The notes: generated from the letters alone by a model not told the origin. A stretch of DNA of 64,000 bases from Dendrolimus kikuchii (GCA_019925095.2 CM034401.1:19376338-19440337), one strand, 5' to 3'; shown: positions 44,729-54,418, counted from the stretch's first letter. Program-made: numbers and translations.

Positions 44729-44830
44729 TCAGCGCGGCGGTTGCGCGCCGCCCACGCTCCACCACCGCAGGCACAGTGGGTCCACGCAGCGGGCGCGGGC
44801 GGCACGACGGGACACTTCCTCCAGAACCTC
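44729..44830 (-). CDS. chm: KAT7/HBO1-like histone acetyltransferase, last coding exon
   Basis: The exon opens after the acceptor CCTTTTAACAG and encodes 33 residues, EVLEEVSRRAARARCVDP then LCLRWWSVGGAQPPR-stop (TGA at 44729-44731). In MYST acetyltransferases the protein ends with a helix followed by a DPxCLxW motif; here it is VDPLCLRW, compared with MDPSCLKW in vertebrate KAT7. The phase-0 junction with CAG| of the previous exon gives KKQ|EVLEE, the place of RQ|DLIDEW in KAT7. The exon is extremely GC-rich (most third positions G or C), unlike the exon at 56024. The tail after CLRW is diverged from KAT7. Confidence 0.85.
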   Translation of the reverse strand, partial: EVLEEVSRRAARARCVDPLCLRWWSVGGAQPPR

Positions 44831-44864
44831 CTGTTAAAAGGCCATTCCGAATTGAAATAACGTG

Positions 44865-44905
44865 CTTTATCCGCGCAGGAACGGACAAAGAATACAATGC
44901 CCCGG
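44865..44905 (+). repeat. SINE A 5' fragment in the last intron
   Basis: CTTTATCCGCGCAGGAACGG and ACAAAGAATACAAT match the SINE A 5' end. It lies 35-75 nt upstream of the acceptor at 44831, i.e. over the likely branch-point side of the intron. Confidence 0.65.
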
Positions 44906-44989
44906 GCAGCCAATACAGAAGGCGGCTTTAAACTTCGCAGACAAATAGACAACTCATCATTATCTATCTATATATTATAATATCCATTT

Positions 44990-45955
44990 TGATTATTGTA
45001 CCCCTCCGTATTTGAAGGAACGTTTTGATTTCCTACATCTTTCTTATTCCCGTTTTTTGCGCCCTAGTAATAATCTCTCCTTAACGACATCTGTAAACAC
45101 TTCTTCCTTCGTTGATAACTCTTTCACGGTACAGGCTGTCCGTTTATGGAACTCACTGCCACTCAGCATTTGACAAGCTAAATCCATATCGTCTTTTAAA
45201 CTAATGGTTACTAAATATCTTTGGTCCTCGCAAGTCTAAAACATGCTGCTGTTTCTGTATATAGTATGATATATCTTATTCTATTCTTGGAATGTTTCTT
45301 ATTATTTATTGTCTTCACCGCCCTGCTGTCTTAATATTTTCCTTAGGGTCAATTTATACTGGCGCAGAGTCGAAGCGCATCGAAGCGTCAAATTCTTTAC
45401 AACTAAAGCGAAGCCGCACGAATTCGCGCGCACTCTTTTACGTGTAGTAATGGGCAACAACAGCAGTGCTATTGAATTACTTGCCAGTTGGCTCTCGTAG
45501 CTGAAACGTGTGTAAAATGGTTGACATTGATCTTGCTATGGTATTACTTATATCGGAAGTTGATCGTGATCAACACCGACGCAGGCCAATTTCCGACTGA
45601 TGACGCGTAGGTTCGCTAGTGGGCGCATGGATACGCGAGAATGCGCGCGCACCAATCAGCGTTGTTCACGCGCAGACGTGCGAATTCCGAAGAATGCGCG
45701 CGTCTTTTTAAAATCCCAGAAGTAATGTGTGCGTTACGCTGTGGAGTTAAGGTTGAATTTGTTATATTCAGTTTTGGATAGACGCTTCGATGCGCTTCGA
45801 CTGCGCTAGTATAAATTGACTCTTGGTTTCGGGGGTTGCCTGGAAAAGATCGCTTTAAGCGATAAGGCCGCCCTTTGTTCAACATTTACTGTACCTAGTT
45901 TTAACAACGTAGTTTTAATTTTTGGTGAACAATAAAGTGTTTTCATTCATTCATT
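44990..45955 (+). pseudogene. LINE C ORF2 end and 3' UTR, split by a MITE
   Basis: 45018-45235 reads RFDFLHLSYSRFLRPSNN, then SFTVQAVRLWNSLPLSI, a stop, and QAKSISSFK, the terminal motif of jockey/CR1-group ORF2 proteins (SFxVxAxRLWNxLP). The 3' UTR resumes at 45823 with GGTTGCCTGGAAAAGATCGC, TTTAAGCGATAAGGCCGCCC and GGTGAACAATAAAGTG. This copy links the widespread short 'LINE C 3'-UTR' repeats to a coding element. Confidence 0.75.
45346..45822. mobile_element. 477-bp MITE inside LINE C
   Basis: Ends GGGTCAATTTATACTGGCGC and its complement (GCGCTAGTATAAATTGACTC) continue inward as GTCGAAGCGCATCGAAGCGT. The centre is GC-rich with GAATGCGCGCGC-like repeats. It separates LINE C coding end from its 3' UTR; no clear target duplication. 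Confidence 0.85.
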
Positions 45956-46204
45956 AACGCAACTTTGACCACTGAGACGTCCAGTACTTTAAGCACATGA
46001 ATTTCTTTTCGCGGGGCGCGTATGCCTACGCCTAGGTTAAAACCCAAAGACGAACGCGTGTCCATCAGTGGACGTCTAATGGCTGAAATGATGATGGATG
46101 AATGAATTAATGAATGAAAACTCTTTATTGTTCACCATAACTTAAACCTAGACATTTAACTTAAATACATTTTCATTAGAATGATGATGATTGAGGTAAA
46201 AGTA

Positions 46205-46412
46205 TAGGCAAGCGATGGCGGCATTTTTCAGTTTTTGCCCCCCCTCGAAAAAATTCATGAAAGTCCTGGAGTGGAGATCGTGTCTCGGCAAACGAAGCGT
46301 AGGACGCCCTGCAGCCCGGTGGATGAGGAACAAGGGAGACCGGGATATGTGGTGCAAACTTGGGAGAGGCCTACGTCCCACAGTGGACAGAGACTGGTTG
46401 AAGAAGGACAAA
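46205..46412 (+). pseudogene. RTE-clade LINE C-terminal fragment abutting a splice donor
   Basis: [20 protein letters not shown] then WMRNKGDRD and a [12 protein letters not shown] end correspond to the 'VLEWRPRTGxRSVGRPxTRW ... GEAYVQQWT' tail of lepidopteran RTE proteins, with frameshifts. It is antisense to the host gene and ends within about 10-20 nt of the donor at 46419. Confidence 0.65.
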
Positions 46413-46419
46413 TACGAAC

Positions 46420-46673
46420 CTGTTTCTTAAGCACAATGTGCTTCCCTTTCCAGTACTTCATGAGTCCTCTTTCTTGCAATGTGGAGACGATGTCCGAGGA
46501 CGCTATCGCCAGGTCTTTGCTCAGATCTCTAATGCATAGAGTGGGTCCGGGCGCGGAGCACAGTCTTTTTAAGAGAGCCTCCTTCCAATAAGATCTATAT
46601 GAGATCAGTCCGAGGTCGGAAAGCGGGGTTTCTGGTGAACCAACTTTGCCCTCCACTTTTGTGAGTAGGTAAC
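46420..46673 (-). CDS. chm: KAT7/HBO1-like MYST histone acetyltransferase, penultimate coding exon
   Basis: The 254-nt exon runs from acceptor TCTGTTCTCAG (first exon base 46673) to donor CAG|GTTCGT (46419). Two bases complete a serine codon with the previous exon, then 84 codons follow: [37 protein letters not shown], a diverged linker, then [20 protein letters not shown] and VLKKQ. This is the C-terminal half of the MYST catalytic domain, with the winged-helix-like segment at the end. The general-base glutamate of MYST enzymes (E338 in yeast Esa1) corresponds to E14 of this exon in [17 protein letters not shown] and [11 protein letters not shown] favour KAT7 over KAT5, KAT6 or KAT8. KAT7 proteins acetylate histone H3 K14 and H4 in nuclear complexes with BRPF/JADE and ING subunits (family knowledge). 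Confidence 0.95.
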
Positions 46674-46954
46674 CTGAGAACAGATTGTAAGTTTAATAAC
46701 TTAAGTTCGTAGCATCCATACTTACATCATAAATGCGAAATTAACTCTATAGTCTTTTAGGCTTTCACAGAAAAACAAGTGAAAAACCGAATTTAGTATT
46801 TGTGCGTGATTTCGAAATAAATGCCTAATCATCAATGAGCATATTTAGAATTTTTGTCTGCCTGCCTGTAAATGCGTTTCAAATAGTATCTGAAACGGCT
46901 CCACGGATTTCAATGAAAATTTTATGAATTAAAACATGAAGTTTGTTTTAAACT

Positions 46955-47400
46955 AGCAGTGCCGGCGAAACTTCGTTCGCGTTGCCACAACGACGCCGTA
47001 GTTGTTAGTGAATGGCAACGGCGCGCAGCGACATTAAAAACCACCGGACCGCACCTGTTTTGTTATAGCCGTCTATACCGTCTATATGGAAATGTAGTCA
47101 TTCGTCGCTATAAAAAGTATCTTAAGCTTCCATAACGGCGAGCTGGGCCTTCTGGCTGAGGTTCTTAGCGCCTAGAAGTTTACCTAACGCTCCATTTAAA
47201 CTATTCCCCAAATTCACTCTTCTTTCTATTATGCTCCCGGGATATAAGCTAGCTCAGTGCTGGCTTTGTTTTAAATTCGTTCAGCACTTTTCACGTGATC
47301 CTCTAACAGAAAGACAGACAAAATTTACAAGAGTTGCATTTTCGGAATCTGCTGGTACGAATAAGCAACCCTGATTTTTCTCATTTTTAAATGCATGGTA
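46955..47400. repeat. Family H3 repeat with an RTE remnant inside
   Basis: GTGCCGGCGAAACTTCGTTC, GTAGTTGTTAGTGAATGGCA and TTTCGGAATCTGCTGGTACG match 39683-40335. The middle part, 47122-47230, is not in the other copy. Confidence 0.6.
47122..47230 (-). pseudogene. RTE-type LINE fragment
   Basis: The minus frame ERRVNLGNSLNGALGKLLG then AKNLSQKAQLAV resembles 'xRVxxGNxVNGALxALMxxxxxSxKARLAVHxGVLxPTLxYGSE' of RTE reverse-transcriptase C-terminal regions. Only about 35 codons remain. Confidence 0.5.
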
Positions 47401-47404
47401 CAAG

Positions 47405-47990
47405 AAACTTGACACCAACTGTACAAAGTATGTACACTAGTCAGCATTTTACAAATAAACAACTACCGCCTAATGCTTAACAACACATTTATATTCGTAT
47501 ATCTTCGGTAATAAAATAGTGTCATTACAGCGCTCGTTGGGTTTGGTATTTCTTATGTTTTACCCTTCCCTCCTATACTAAAACTGTATATACAGTACAG
47601 TTTTTTGGTCCTTCGAGCCGGATACAGACATGTACAGACTTATCATAGTACAAATTTTATATACGTACAGTCTGACAACTTGTAAGGGTTTAGTTTAGAT
47701 GATATGAATAGGAAGTCTCGCACGAACAAGGTGGTAGCTACTGCATGTATTTAAATGAAACTCAACAACGGTTAACGAAGGTTTGAAATGATTCACGTTT
47801 CAAAAGCAACAAACTTCAAATAGCTGATTAAATTCACGTCAAAGACATCCCCAATATTTCAATTAGCACACGCTATTCCAATCATTTGTACGTTTGAGTG
47901 GGAACGCAGGGGCCCCGAGTTTTACCGCCAACGAAGGGTTAGACCACAATATTGTGAATTATGACAAAGTTGACAATATAATATCTTTAC
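47405..47990. other. Intronic AT-rich interval, nothing recognised
   Basis: Lies in the 9.35-kb intron between the exons at 46420 and 56024. No element delimited. Confidence 0.45.
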
Positions 47991-47995
47991 CAGGT

Positions 47996-48212
47996 GATCT
48001 TGGTCTAGACCACGGGTGGTAGCTAGGCAAATGCCCTGTGCAGCTAGAGTATGCCGCCTTAAATTGTGTTATAGCATTAGTGGCTAGGATCCAGTCCACC
48101 TTTTGAGAGCACCAGCACATTGTAAACGCCTTTGGTGTTAAAAATGTCCATAGGCGATGATAACCGCTGTCCATCAAGTGGGCCGTCTGCCTGTCTGCTG
48201 CATTCAAATTAA
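47996..48212 (+). repeat. SINE A, diverged 5'-truncated copy
   Basis: CTAGACCACGGGTGGTAGCT, AAAATGTCCATAGGCGATGA, CCATCAAGTGGGCCGTCTGC and CTGTCTGCTGCATTC. The A-tail has decayed. Confidence 0.75.
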
Positions 48213-48463
48213 TTTATTTGCAGGAAACATGGAACAGTAAACACAAAGGTATTTAATGACGTATCTGTCTCGTGGTGGATCAGAGTTTAATGCAGCAGTG
48301 TTTATTTCAAATGGTCGGTCGAGGATCATGTACCGTTTAGATTTTCATTTTATTCGGAAAACAAACAGTTTACATCTAAGCATATACTATTAAAACAGCT
48401 ATAACCGTTTCATTGTTTCGACATTATGTTAGCTATGATGCTTGTCAGTAATTTACTTTAATG

Positions 48464-48818
48464 CATACATACAAAACTTCACGCCAGTTCCCTTGCGGGG
48501 TAGGCACGACCAACAGAGCGCCATTCAGGCTTATTCTTACACACCTCACTTGCTTCTTTGATATTCATAGCTCTTGTCATGCACGCTCGTCTGTTCTTAA
48601 GGCTCCTGACATCACCTTCTGCTAGTACATGATCAATTTGATCATGGAAGGTGTGTGATGGCCTTCCAAGACTTCTGCATCCATCCACTTTTGCATTGTA
48701 TATCTGTTTAGTCATTCTTTCATCATGCATTCTTTCCACATGCCCAAATCACCGGAGCATTCTTTTCCTTACCTTCACCCCGACACTCTCTTTCAGACCA
48801 ACTATAATTTAAAGTCAT
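48464..48818 (-). pseudogene. RTE-D, longest copy, with 10-bp TSD
   Basis: The minus strand codes ESVGVKVRKRMLR, a stop, FGHVERMHDERMTKQIYNAK, GRPSHTFHDQIDHVLAEGD and YPARELA-stop. The GHVERM motif places it in the RTE clade. Flanks TACTTTAATG at 48454-48463 and 48819-48828. The 5' junction plus duplication also creates an 18-bp perfect palindrome at 48803-48841. Confidence 0.9.
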
Positions 48819-48844
48819 TACTTTAATGACTTTAAATTATATTG

Positions 48845-49695
48845 AAAAGGGGATTTTTTTTATTTATCAATTTAACTGTAACCCGGTAATATTTAAATCA
48901 GTGCCTTAACCAAAACAGTCTTGACAGTTAGTCGATTAAGATTAAATGAATCTGGTTCACGTGAAGCAGCTATAAGATTATAGTTAAATGACACGATTAA
49001 AATAATAATTTGCCCTATAATTACTAATTATTCGAAGATTCGCCGCTCCCGCACCGATAAGGGAATGCTCGTAGAAATACAGGCTGAAAACTTCCAACGG
49101 GGCAGCAAGGAGAAACATCTTAACCGTTGCAGTTACACGAAAATGTAGGTCTTAGGAGACTACCCATATCTTTTCGTGAAATTTTGATCCCCATTCACAG
49201 ATTTTCAAAAAGATATACAGATAATAAGAAAATGGCCCTTTTACAAAGAAAATTGTGTGTGTGTGTGTGAAGTTCATACGCAGCAAAAGTGAAACTTCAG
49301 ATAATATACTCACAGATAATTCTTGCCTAACTTTTATTAATAAGTATAAATATAATTATTTTAGCCTACATCCGTCAACATATTATAATTCAAAAAATTC
49401 AATCTAAATTACAGTTTAAATCACTAGCATAAAGTTAAAAATTCAATGCACAATTTCTTTTGATCTACATATTAAAGAATATCTACCTTAACTATGAGAG
49501 AGCTAAAATTCTTTTGAAAAATTTTAAGTTTTATTTAAATTGAAAATTAATAATAATTTTGATTTATTTCGAACGAAATAAGGTTAAATTTTATGTTTTT
49601 ATCTCTTTTTAGTGTCATTTTTTCGTTTCATCAATTTTCAAACCACAACGATTCTAAACAAGTTTCACTTCAAAAAACCATTTTCCTTTTCCAAA
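48845..49695. other. Intronic interval, nothing recognised
   Basis: A GC-richer patch at 49020-49150 is open in one minus frame but has no recognisable motif. The rest is AT-rich. Confidence 0.45.
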
Positions 49696-49700
49696 AAATC

Positions 49701-49975
49701 GTGGTAGCGTAATGGTTAGCGCACGCGTCCCAAACTCAAAGGGCGCGGGTTCGATCCTGGCCGGAACGCATGCACGACTTAGGGAGTTTTCTGACCTATT
49801 AGTGCATATTGTTACAATTATCACGTGCTAATAACGGTGAAGGAAACATCGTGATGCAACCTGCACATCGAGTTAACCGATGTGTCAAACCTACAAGCGT
49901 GGCGGGTTTACTGTTCGTTCCCCCCTATAATGAGAGGCCCGAGCCCAGCAGTGGGACATTTATAGGCCAATTTTA
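49701..49975 (+). repeat. tRNA-derived SINE with LINE-like tail
   Basis: TGGTAGCGTAATGGTTAGCG and GCGGGTTCGATCCTGGCC supply A-box- and B-box-like pol III promoter elements at tRNA spacing. The body ends with GAGGCCCGAGCCCAGCAG and TGGGACATTTATAGGCC, the 3' signature of lepidopteran RTE-type LINE tails ('GCCCAGCAGTGGGAC'). The 5' and 3' ends of the head do not pair as an acceptor stem, so it is not a tRNA gene. Confidence 0.8.
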
Positions 49976-50550
49976 TATCTCATATTCCTATCCACATCCC
50001 CATCCCTCCTTTGTCATTCCCATATTATCGCATCTCCCTATCCTACATCCCTTATCACCCCTATCTAACCCCACTATCCTATTTTTCTTTTCCTTTTTTT
50101 TATTGCAGGAGATCAGCAGACAGGCAGACGGCCCACTTGATGGAAAGCGGTTACCATCGTCTATGGGCATTTGCAACACCAAAGTTGCTACAAATGCGCT
50201 GCTGCTCTCTTAAAGGAGACTGGAACCTGGTCACTAATGCCGGAACACAACTCAAGGTTGTTATGACGACATACTTTAGACCAGGGGTGGTAGCCATCCA
50301 GTCGGGCAAATGCCCTACCACCTGGCTGTGGGTTGTTAAGTCGCCTCTTACGACAGGCCGCCCGGCCGCAGGAAATTGTATTCTTTCTCCGTTCCTGCAC
50401 GGATAAGATATCCTATCCAAGGTGCTAGCAAAGCGTTTGCATCGCCCTAGTGTTGCAACGTCTATAGGCGACGATACCTATCGGTACCTGACGGTCCAGA
50501 TTATTCATAAGGGGGACCGTCTGCCAGATTGCCAGCTTCAGGAAAAAGGA
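49976..50550 (+). repeat. SINE B copy split by SINE A
   Basis: The left part is the pyrimidine-rich SINE B body (CACATCCCCATCCCTCCTTT); the right part, 50409-50550, holds GCTAGCAAAGCGTTTGCATC, CGTCTATAGGCGACGATACC and GACCGTCTGCCAGATTGCCA with an A-rich end. Confidence 0.65.
50083..50408 (-). repeat. SINE A, near full-length, 8-bp TSD
   Basis: T-run plus TTGCAGGAGATCAGCAGACA to TCTCCGTTCCTGCACGGATA. TATCCTAT occurs at 50075-50082 and 50409-50416, a likely target duplication. Confidence 0.85.
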
Positions 50551-50559
50551 GAAAATTTT

Positions 50560-51165
50560 CACTTTTCTGTTTACAGTGCTCTGCCAATCAAACAATATTT
50601 TAAATGTAACCTTTTTGTGTTAACCGTATCTAACCGCAGCTACCTAACGGTTGGGTCTATCGAAATAGCTCGTCTATAACCCACATACGATTCGTCGGAT
50701 ACGCCTGTGGGGGGACACCGGCGGCTGTCGGGATGGGTATCCAATCATAGGGTAAAATTAAACCTTTGAGGTAAATTTAGCTTATTAATTTATACCTAAT
50801 ACTGTATGTAAAAAATTGGCGAAATGCGCGTCCGTTTACACACAGTGAAGGGTTTTGTGAAGCTAGAACTAGCTGTAATTGGGCTGATGCACACGTCTGT
50901 GACGTCTTACGTGTGGAAGGCTGCTGTGCACACCAAATCCGAGCGCGTCTAAAGGTGCGTACTCATTTCCGTGCCGAACTGTAACCGAGCAGTGGGAGTA
51001 ACGTGTTCTCTCCAGCCTGGATTCCAAAGCACGCCAATTAGCCAATAAACCACCAGGACTAATAACAGCTTTAAGAGCACGCAATATAACATTAATATAT
51101 TAAAACGCTCGCGTGGTATGTAGCTCTCTTAAGGGCCACTAAATTTGTCTATAACAAAACAAGCC
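50560..51165. other. Intronic interval, mixed composition
   Basis: 50640-50750 and 50870-51010 are moderately GC-rich but show no family motif or paired termini that I can confirm. Confidence 0.4.
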
Positions 51166-51169
51166 AGCC

Positions 51170-51370
51170 CTACGTTAGGGGGCGTTTCGGGGGTGGCAAG
51201 TCTAGACGCCAGACCGATCCATACTGCAGTGCATCGATCGCGGACAGGTCGACGGCCGCGGCGCGACGCGACCGCCTAGCCACCTTACCGGCCTCCCCGT
51301 TTTGCTCCGTTCGCCCCACATTTGCCCCCTGCGCGGGGACAAAACAAACCCCCGCCCCTTGGACGGTATA
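51170..51370. other. GC/CpG-rich intronic block
   Basis: The block is rich in CGCGGC/GACGCGACCG-type CpG sequence, stands out from AT-rich intron, and is free of recognised repeats. Its frames do not encode a KAT7-like or other known domain. Possible intronic regulatory element or GC-rich MITE. Confidence 0.35.
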
Positions 51371-51757
51371 TGATGTTGACCGCACAGGTGAATAATTGGT
51401 CACCATTTGTAAATATTAACCAGTTGTGTTGTGTGTAGCTTTTTTGCGTACGTTTAACTCGATGTTGGTTCTAATAACCGTTGGATAAATAACTCTTTAG
51501 CGCTTATCCGCACTATGCGAGTAGCCGCTGTCCGGTTAACTGTGCGGCTGGCAGGTAATAATAAATTCACATAAAAAATATTTCTATACCCACTACGCGG
51601 CATATGCTATCGTACCAGTCCGGCGGCTTGAAACCTCTGAAGAGGAAAGAGAGAGACAGAAGCCTGAAGAGCCTCATTTTGCAAATATAAAAAATGTTCA
51701 AGTATTGATTCTGAGCTTTTTATTTTTCAAGTTATAATAAAAAAATGCCCTAAAACT

Positions 51758-51990
51758 CATCATCATCATCATCCGAGCGTTAAATCCCGGTTGCGTTCGG
51801 AGTGATCACTTCGACGCCCAGGGTCCGCTTTCCTACTCTTTCTTCTCCACTTCGCGCGATCTTCGGCATCCCTTGTATTGAGACCATTGGTACGCATGTC
51901 ATCCCTCACAACGTCAAGCCAGCATTTCTTGGGCCTACCCCTTCGACCGGGACCTGGCGGAGGCGGCATGGCTAGACATTTGTTCCCCAC
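51758..51990 (-). pseudogene. RTE-clade LINE 3' fragment with 19-bp TSD
   Basis: The minus frame encodes GRRGRPKKCWLDVVRDDM, RTNGLNTRDAEDRAKWRRK then SRKADPGRR, a classical RTE C-terminus, with an ATG-repeat 3' tail. AAAAAAATGCCCTAAAACT occurs at 51739-51757 and 51991-52009. No stop within this piece; 5' truncated. Confidence 0.92.
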
Positions 51991-52330
51991 AAAAAAATGC
52001 CCTAAAACTATTTTAGGAGATATAATGTTTAGTTCCTGCTGCAAAATTTTACATGAGGGATAATAGGAACAAATTTTTCTAAATAATTTAGAATGTGGAT
52101 TATACCACTTCGTTTGTGCGGGAAGAGCGCAACCCAACTAACGAACTCTGCTTTGTTAGGGTATACTGTTATTTCTAAATGTTAATGTATTTGAAACTCA
52201 AAATTAAATTGCGTCTAGTGACTAAGATTATTTTGTTTTCAGTATACTACACCTTTACAGGAATATTTATTACGGAAAAGATTTTTGAGATAGATTTAAA
52301 AAATTATTCAGTATAAAATTTTCGTATAAA

Positions 52331-52668
52331 TATTTTTTTTTTAATGGATGTACAGGTTTGCGTTTGACCACTGTCTCGCCTGATGTTGAGTGATGACGCA
52401 GTCTAGGATGGAGCACGCTTACCTAGAAAAGACCTATTCACTCGTGACTTGAAGACTTCAAGATTGTATTTGTCAGAAAAAACAGACTCCGGCAAATTAC
52501 ATTACTCTTCGGCAGTGCGCACCAGAAAAGGTGAAGCGAAACGCTTGGTTCTGACTGGTGATGTTTCCACCATGTAACGGTGGCGCAAACCGGTGCGTCT
52601 GGTTGTCCGACGGTAAAACGGGGACGGAGGTATCAGCTCGTGCAATTCTAAGGAATACTCCCCGTAAT
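52331..52668 (-). pseudogene. Jockey/CR1-group LINE ORF2 C-terminus
   Basis: Minus-strand words [49 protein letters not shown], a stop, then [17 protein letters not shown] follow the order of the C-terminal end of jockey-group ORF2 ('RTxRFxxSFxxRTxxxWNxLPxSVFPxxYNxxxFKxxV'). A short 3' UTR ends in an A-run (T-run on plus near 52332). Confidence 0.8.
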
Positions 52669-52683
52669 GTATGTATATGTATA

Positions 52684-52941
52684 TCGAGGGGTCCAAGGTT
52701 ATTTGTTTTAAGCGACATTTGCAGAATTGTGTCCATAGAGGAGTTTGAAGTTTCAATGACCCACAAAAAGACTTCATTAGTAAACTACATACTATATTTA
52801 AAAAAGAAAAAATCTGTAGTTTTTAGTTGGAAACCAGGTTCATTATAATTCCTTAAGTTTGAGACATTAGGATGCAAGAAAACCATCAAGTCAATTTTGT
52901 CACAAAATGTCGCTTAAAACAAATAGCCTTTCACCGCTCGA
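52684..52941 (+). mobile_element. 258-bp MITE M3, copy 1
   Basis: Ends TCGAGGGGTCCAAGGTTATT and GGCTATTTGTTTTAAGCGAC-type complement; inverted termini extend through TTTGTTTTAAGCGACATTTG. Flanks are TA-rich (TATA on both sides). It aligns end to end with 59577-59834 in the opposite orientation at roughly 95% identity, same length. It lies in the intron downstream of the 94-nt exon. Confidence 0.9.
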
Positions 52942-52947
52942 TATATT

Positions 52948-53260
52948 TCGATACCTCCAAGGAATACTACGCCAACTTAATTTTAGATATTTTCTGTTTT
53001 TAAAGGAAAAACACATTAATGTCTTAATATTATGTTCATAAATTTCATAAAAAAATATTAAGAAACTCAAAATCTTTTGGTTTTTATGAAATTTTAGGAT
53101 TATAATTAGTTATTAGATAAATATAATTTTAGGATTAGATTTAAAAAATATTCTTTATGAAATTTTAAAAACATAATGTTAAGAAATTAATGAGCGATTT
53201 TCCCATAAAAACAGAAAATACCTAAAATTAAGTTGGCGTAGTATTCCTTAGAGGTGTCGA
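52948..53260. mobile_element. 313-bp MITE M4
   Basis: Ends TCGATACCTCCAAGGAATAC and complement (GTATTCCTTAGAGGTGTCGA) continue inward through TACGCCAACTTAATTTTAG and ATTTTCTGTTTTTA, about 55 bp. Centre AT-rich, no ORF. It begins only a few bases after MITE M3. Confidence 0.85.
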
Positions 53261-53550
53261 TTTGTTAGCAATGAAAAATAAAATATGAAAATAAATGTGA
53301 TACTTTTTCGTATTGTAGCGATATTAAAATTTACATAAATGACAAATAACGCATTATGTTGTTATGACAGGGAGGGTTGAGCGTTGTGTAATGCCGGTGA
53401 CGCAATCGGGTAGGCGCAGGGCGTTGGGTAGGTCAGTTGCGGACGTCATTGACACAAGCAACTTTCAGTTGAACCCTTACATTACTATTCACGAATTATG
53501 GTTGTAATCCCTATTCCCTATTAATGTTAAAAGCTATATATTAGTAGCCT
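53261..53550. other. Intronic interval, nothing recognised
   Basis: No element delimited. Confidence 0.4.
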
Positions 53551-53554
53551 ATTA

Positions 53555-53855
53555 GTAAAAGCGAAAGTAACTCTTGTCTGTCTGTTACGCTTTCACGGAA
53601 AACTATTGGACCGATTTAGTTGAAACTCAGTATATATATTTTTTCGATTCCGAGGATGAACATAGGGTGCTTTTTGTCCCGGAAAATGGGAGGGTTTCCG
53701 GGATAATATTAGTATATCTATCTGTTTGTCTGTAATGCCTTCACGGAAAACTATTGGACCGATTTGGCTGAAACTCGGTATATATGTAAGTTCAATATCT
53801 AGGATGTACATAGGATACTTTTCCCGGAAAAGGGATAGATTTATGTAAAGGTTAT
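53555..53855. repeat. Family H4 repeat with internal duplication
   Basis: Two successive units share TTCACGGAAAACTATTGGAC, CGATTTxGxTGAAACTCxGT and a CCCGGAAAA segment (about 53590-53700 and 53725-53845). A third piece of the family is at 60970-61215 in the reverse sense. Confidence 0.6.
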
Positions 53856-53859
53856 CCAA

Positions 53860-53990
53860 GAAAGTAGGACAGTGGCCGTGATCACTGCCACTGAAAAGTG
53901 GTCGATACGTCGAAACGTCGGAATAACAAAAATCAAATAAATTACCACGCTTAAAACCGTTAAAACGTAGTTTTATTATGTATATAAGTC
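53860..53990 (+). repeat. Short repeat shared with 17795-17890
   Basis: GTGATCACTGCCACTGAAAA, TACGTCGAAACGTCGG and CACGCTTAAAACCGTTAAAA. Parent element unknown. Confidence 0.6.
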
Positions 53991-54201
53991 GCGAAAACTT
54001 AGGATAGGTTTTGTTTTCTTTGTTGTGATGTCATTTTGGTCATTTTCATAATTTTTGCCTATTTCATAGTTAACAGATGATAGACGAGACAAGACACACA
54101 GGCTGTTACTATTATCGCAATAATAAAACTAGAACGGGTTGAAATAGGGGAAGACAGTTTTTATGGGAGACCAATCATCTCTCAAGACATCAAGAGTTCA
54201 T

Positions 54202-54312
54202 ACATACATACATACATAACTTCACGCCAGTTCCCTTGCGGGGTAGGCACGAACAACAGAGCGCCATTTAGGCTTATTCTTACACCACCTCACTTGCTTC
54301 TTTGACATCAGT
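54202..54312 (-). repeat. RTE-D short 3' fragment with 12-bp TSD
   Basis: TATG tail and the last ~30 codons (minus strand). TCAAGAGTTCAT at 54190-54201 and 54313-54324. Confidence 0.9.
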
Positions 54313-54372
54313 TCAAGAGTTCATCATCTATAAAAAATGCGATAGTGACTCGGTCTACCTGTTAAGCTTTCA

Positions 54373-54418
54373 CGGAAAAACTGCTGGACTCCTAACCAGT
54401 AGTCCAGTAGTTTTTCCG
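54373..54418. repeat. 18-bp inverted repeat
   Basis: CGGAAAAACTGCTGGACT (54373-54390) and AGTCCAGTAGTTTTTCCG (54401-54418) pair with one mismatch around 10 nt. It duplicates an H4-type motif in inverted form. Confidence 0.75.

Noticed and set aside
49701..49775. Functional tRNA gene
   Set aside because: A and B boxes are present but the ends cannot form an acceptor stem and the anticodon arm is not clean; the downstream LINE-like tail shows it is a SINE.
53872..53925. Hammerhead-ribozyme-like core (CTGA ... GAAAC)
   Set aside because: The conserved G of CUGANGA is absent and no stem II forms between the two core parts; only the short words match.
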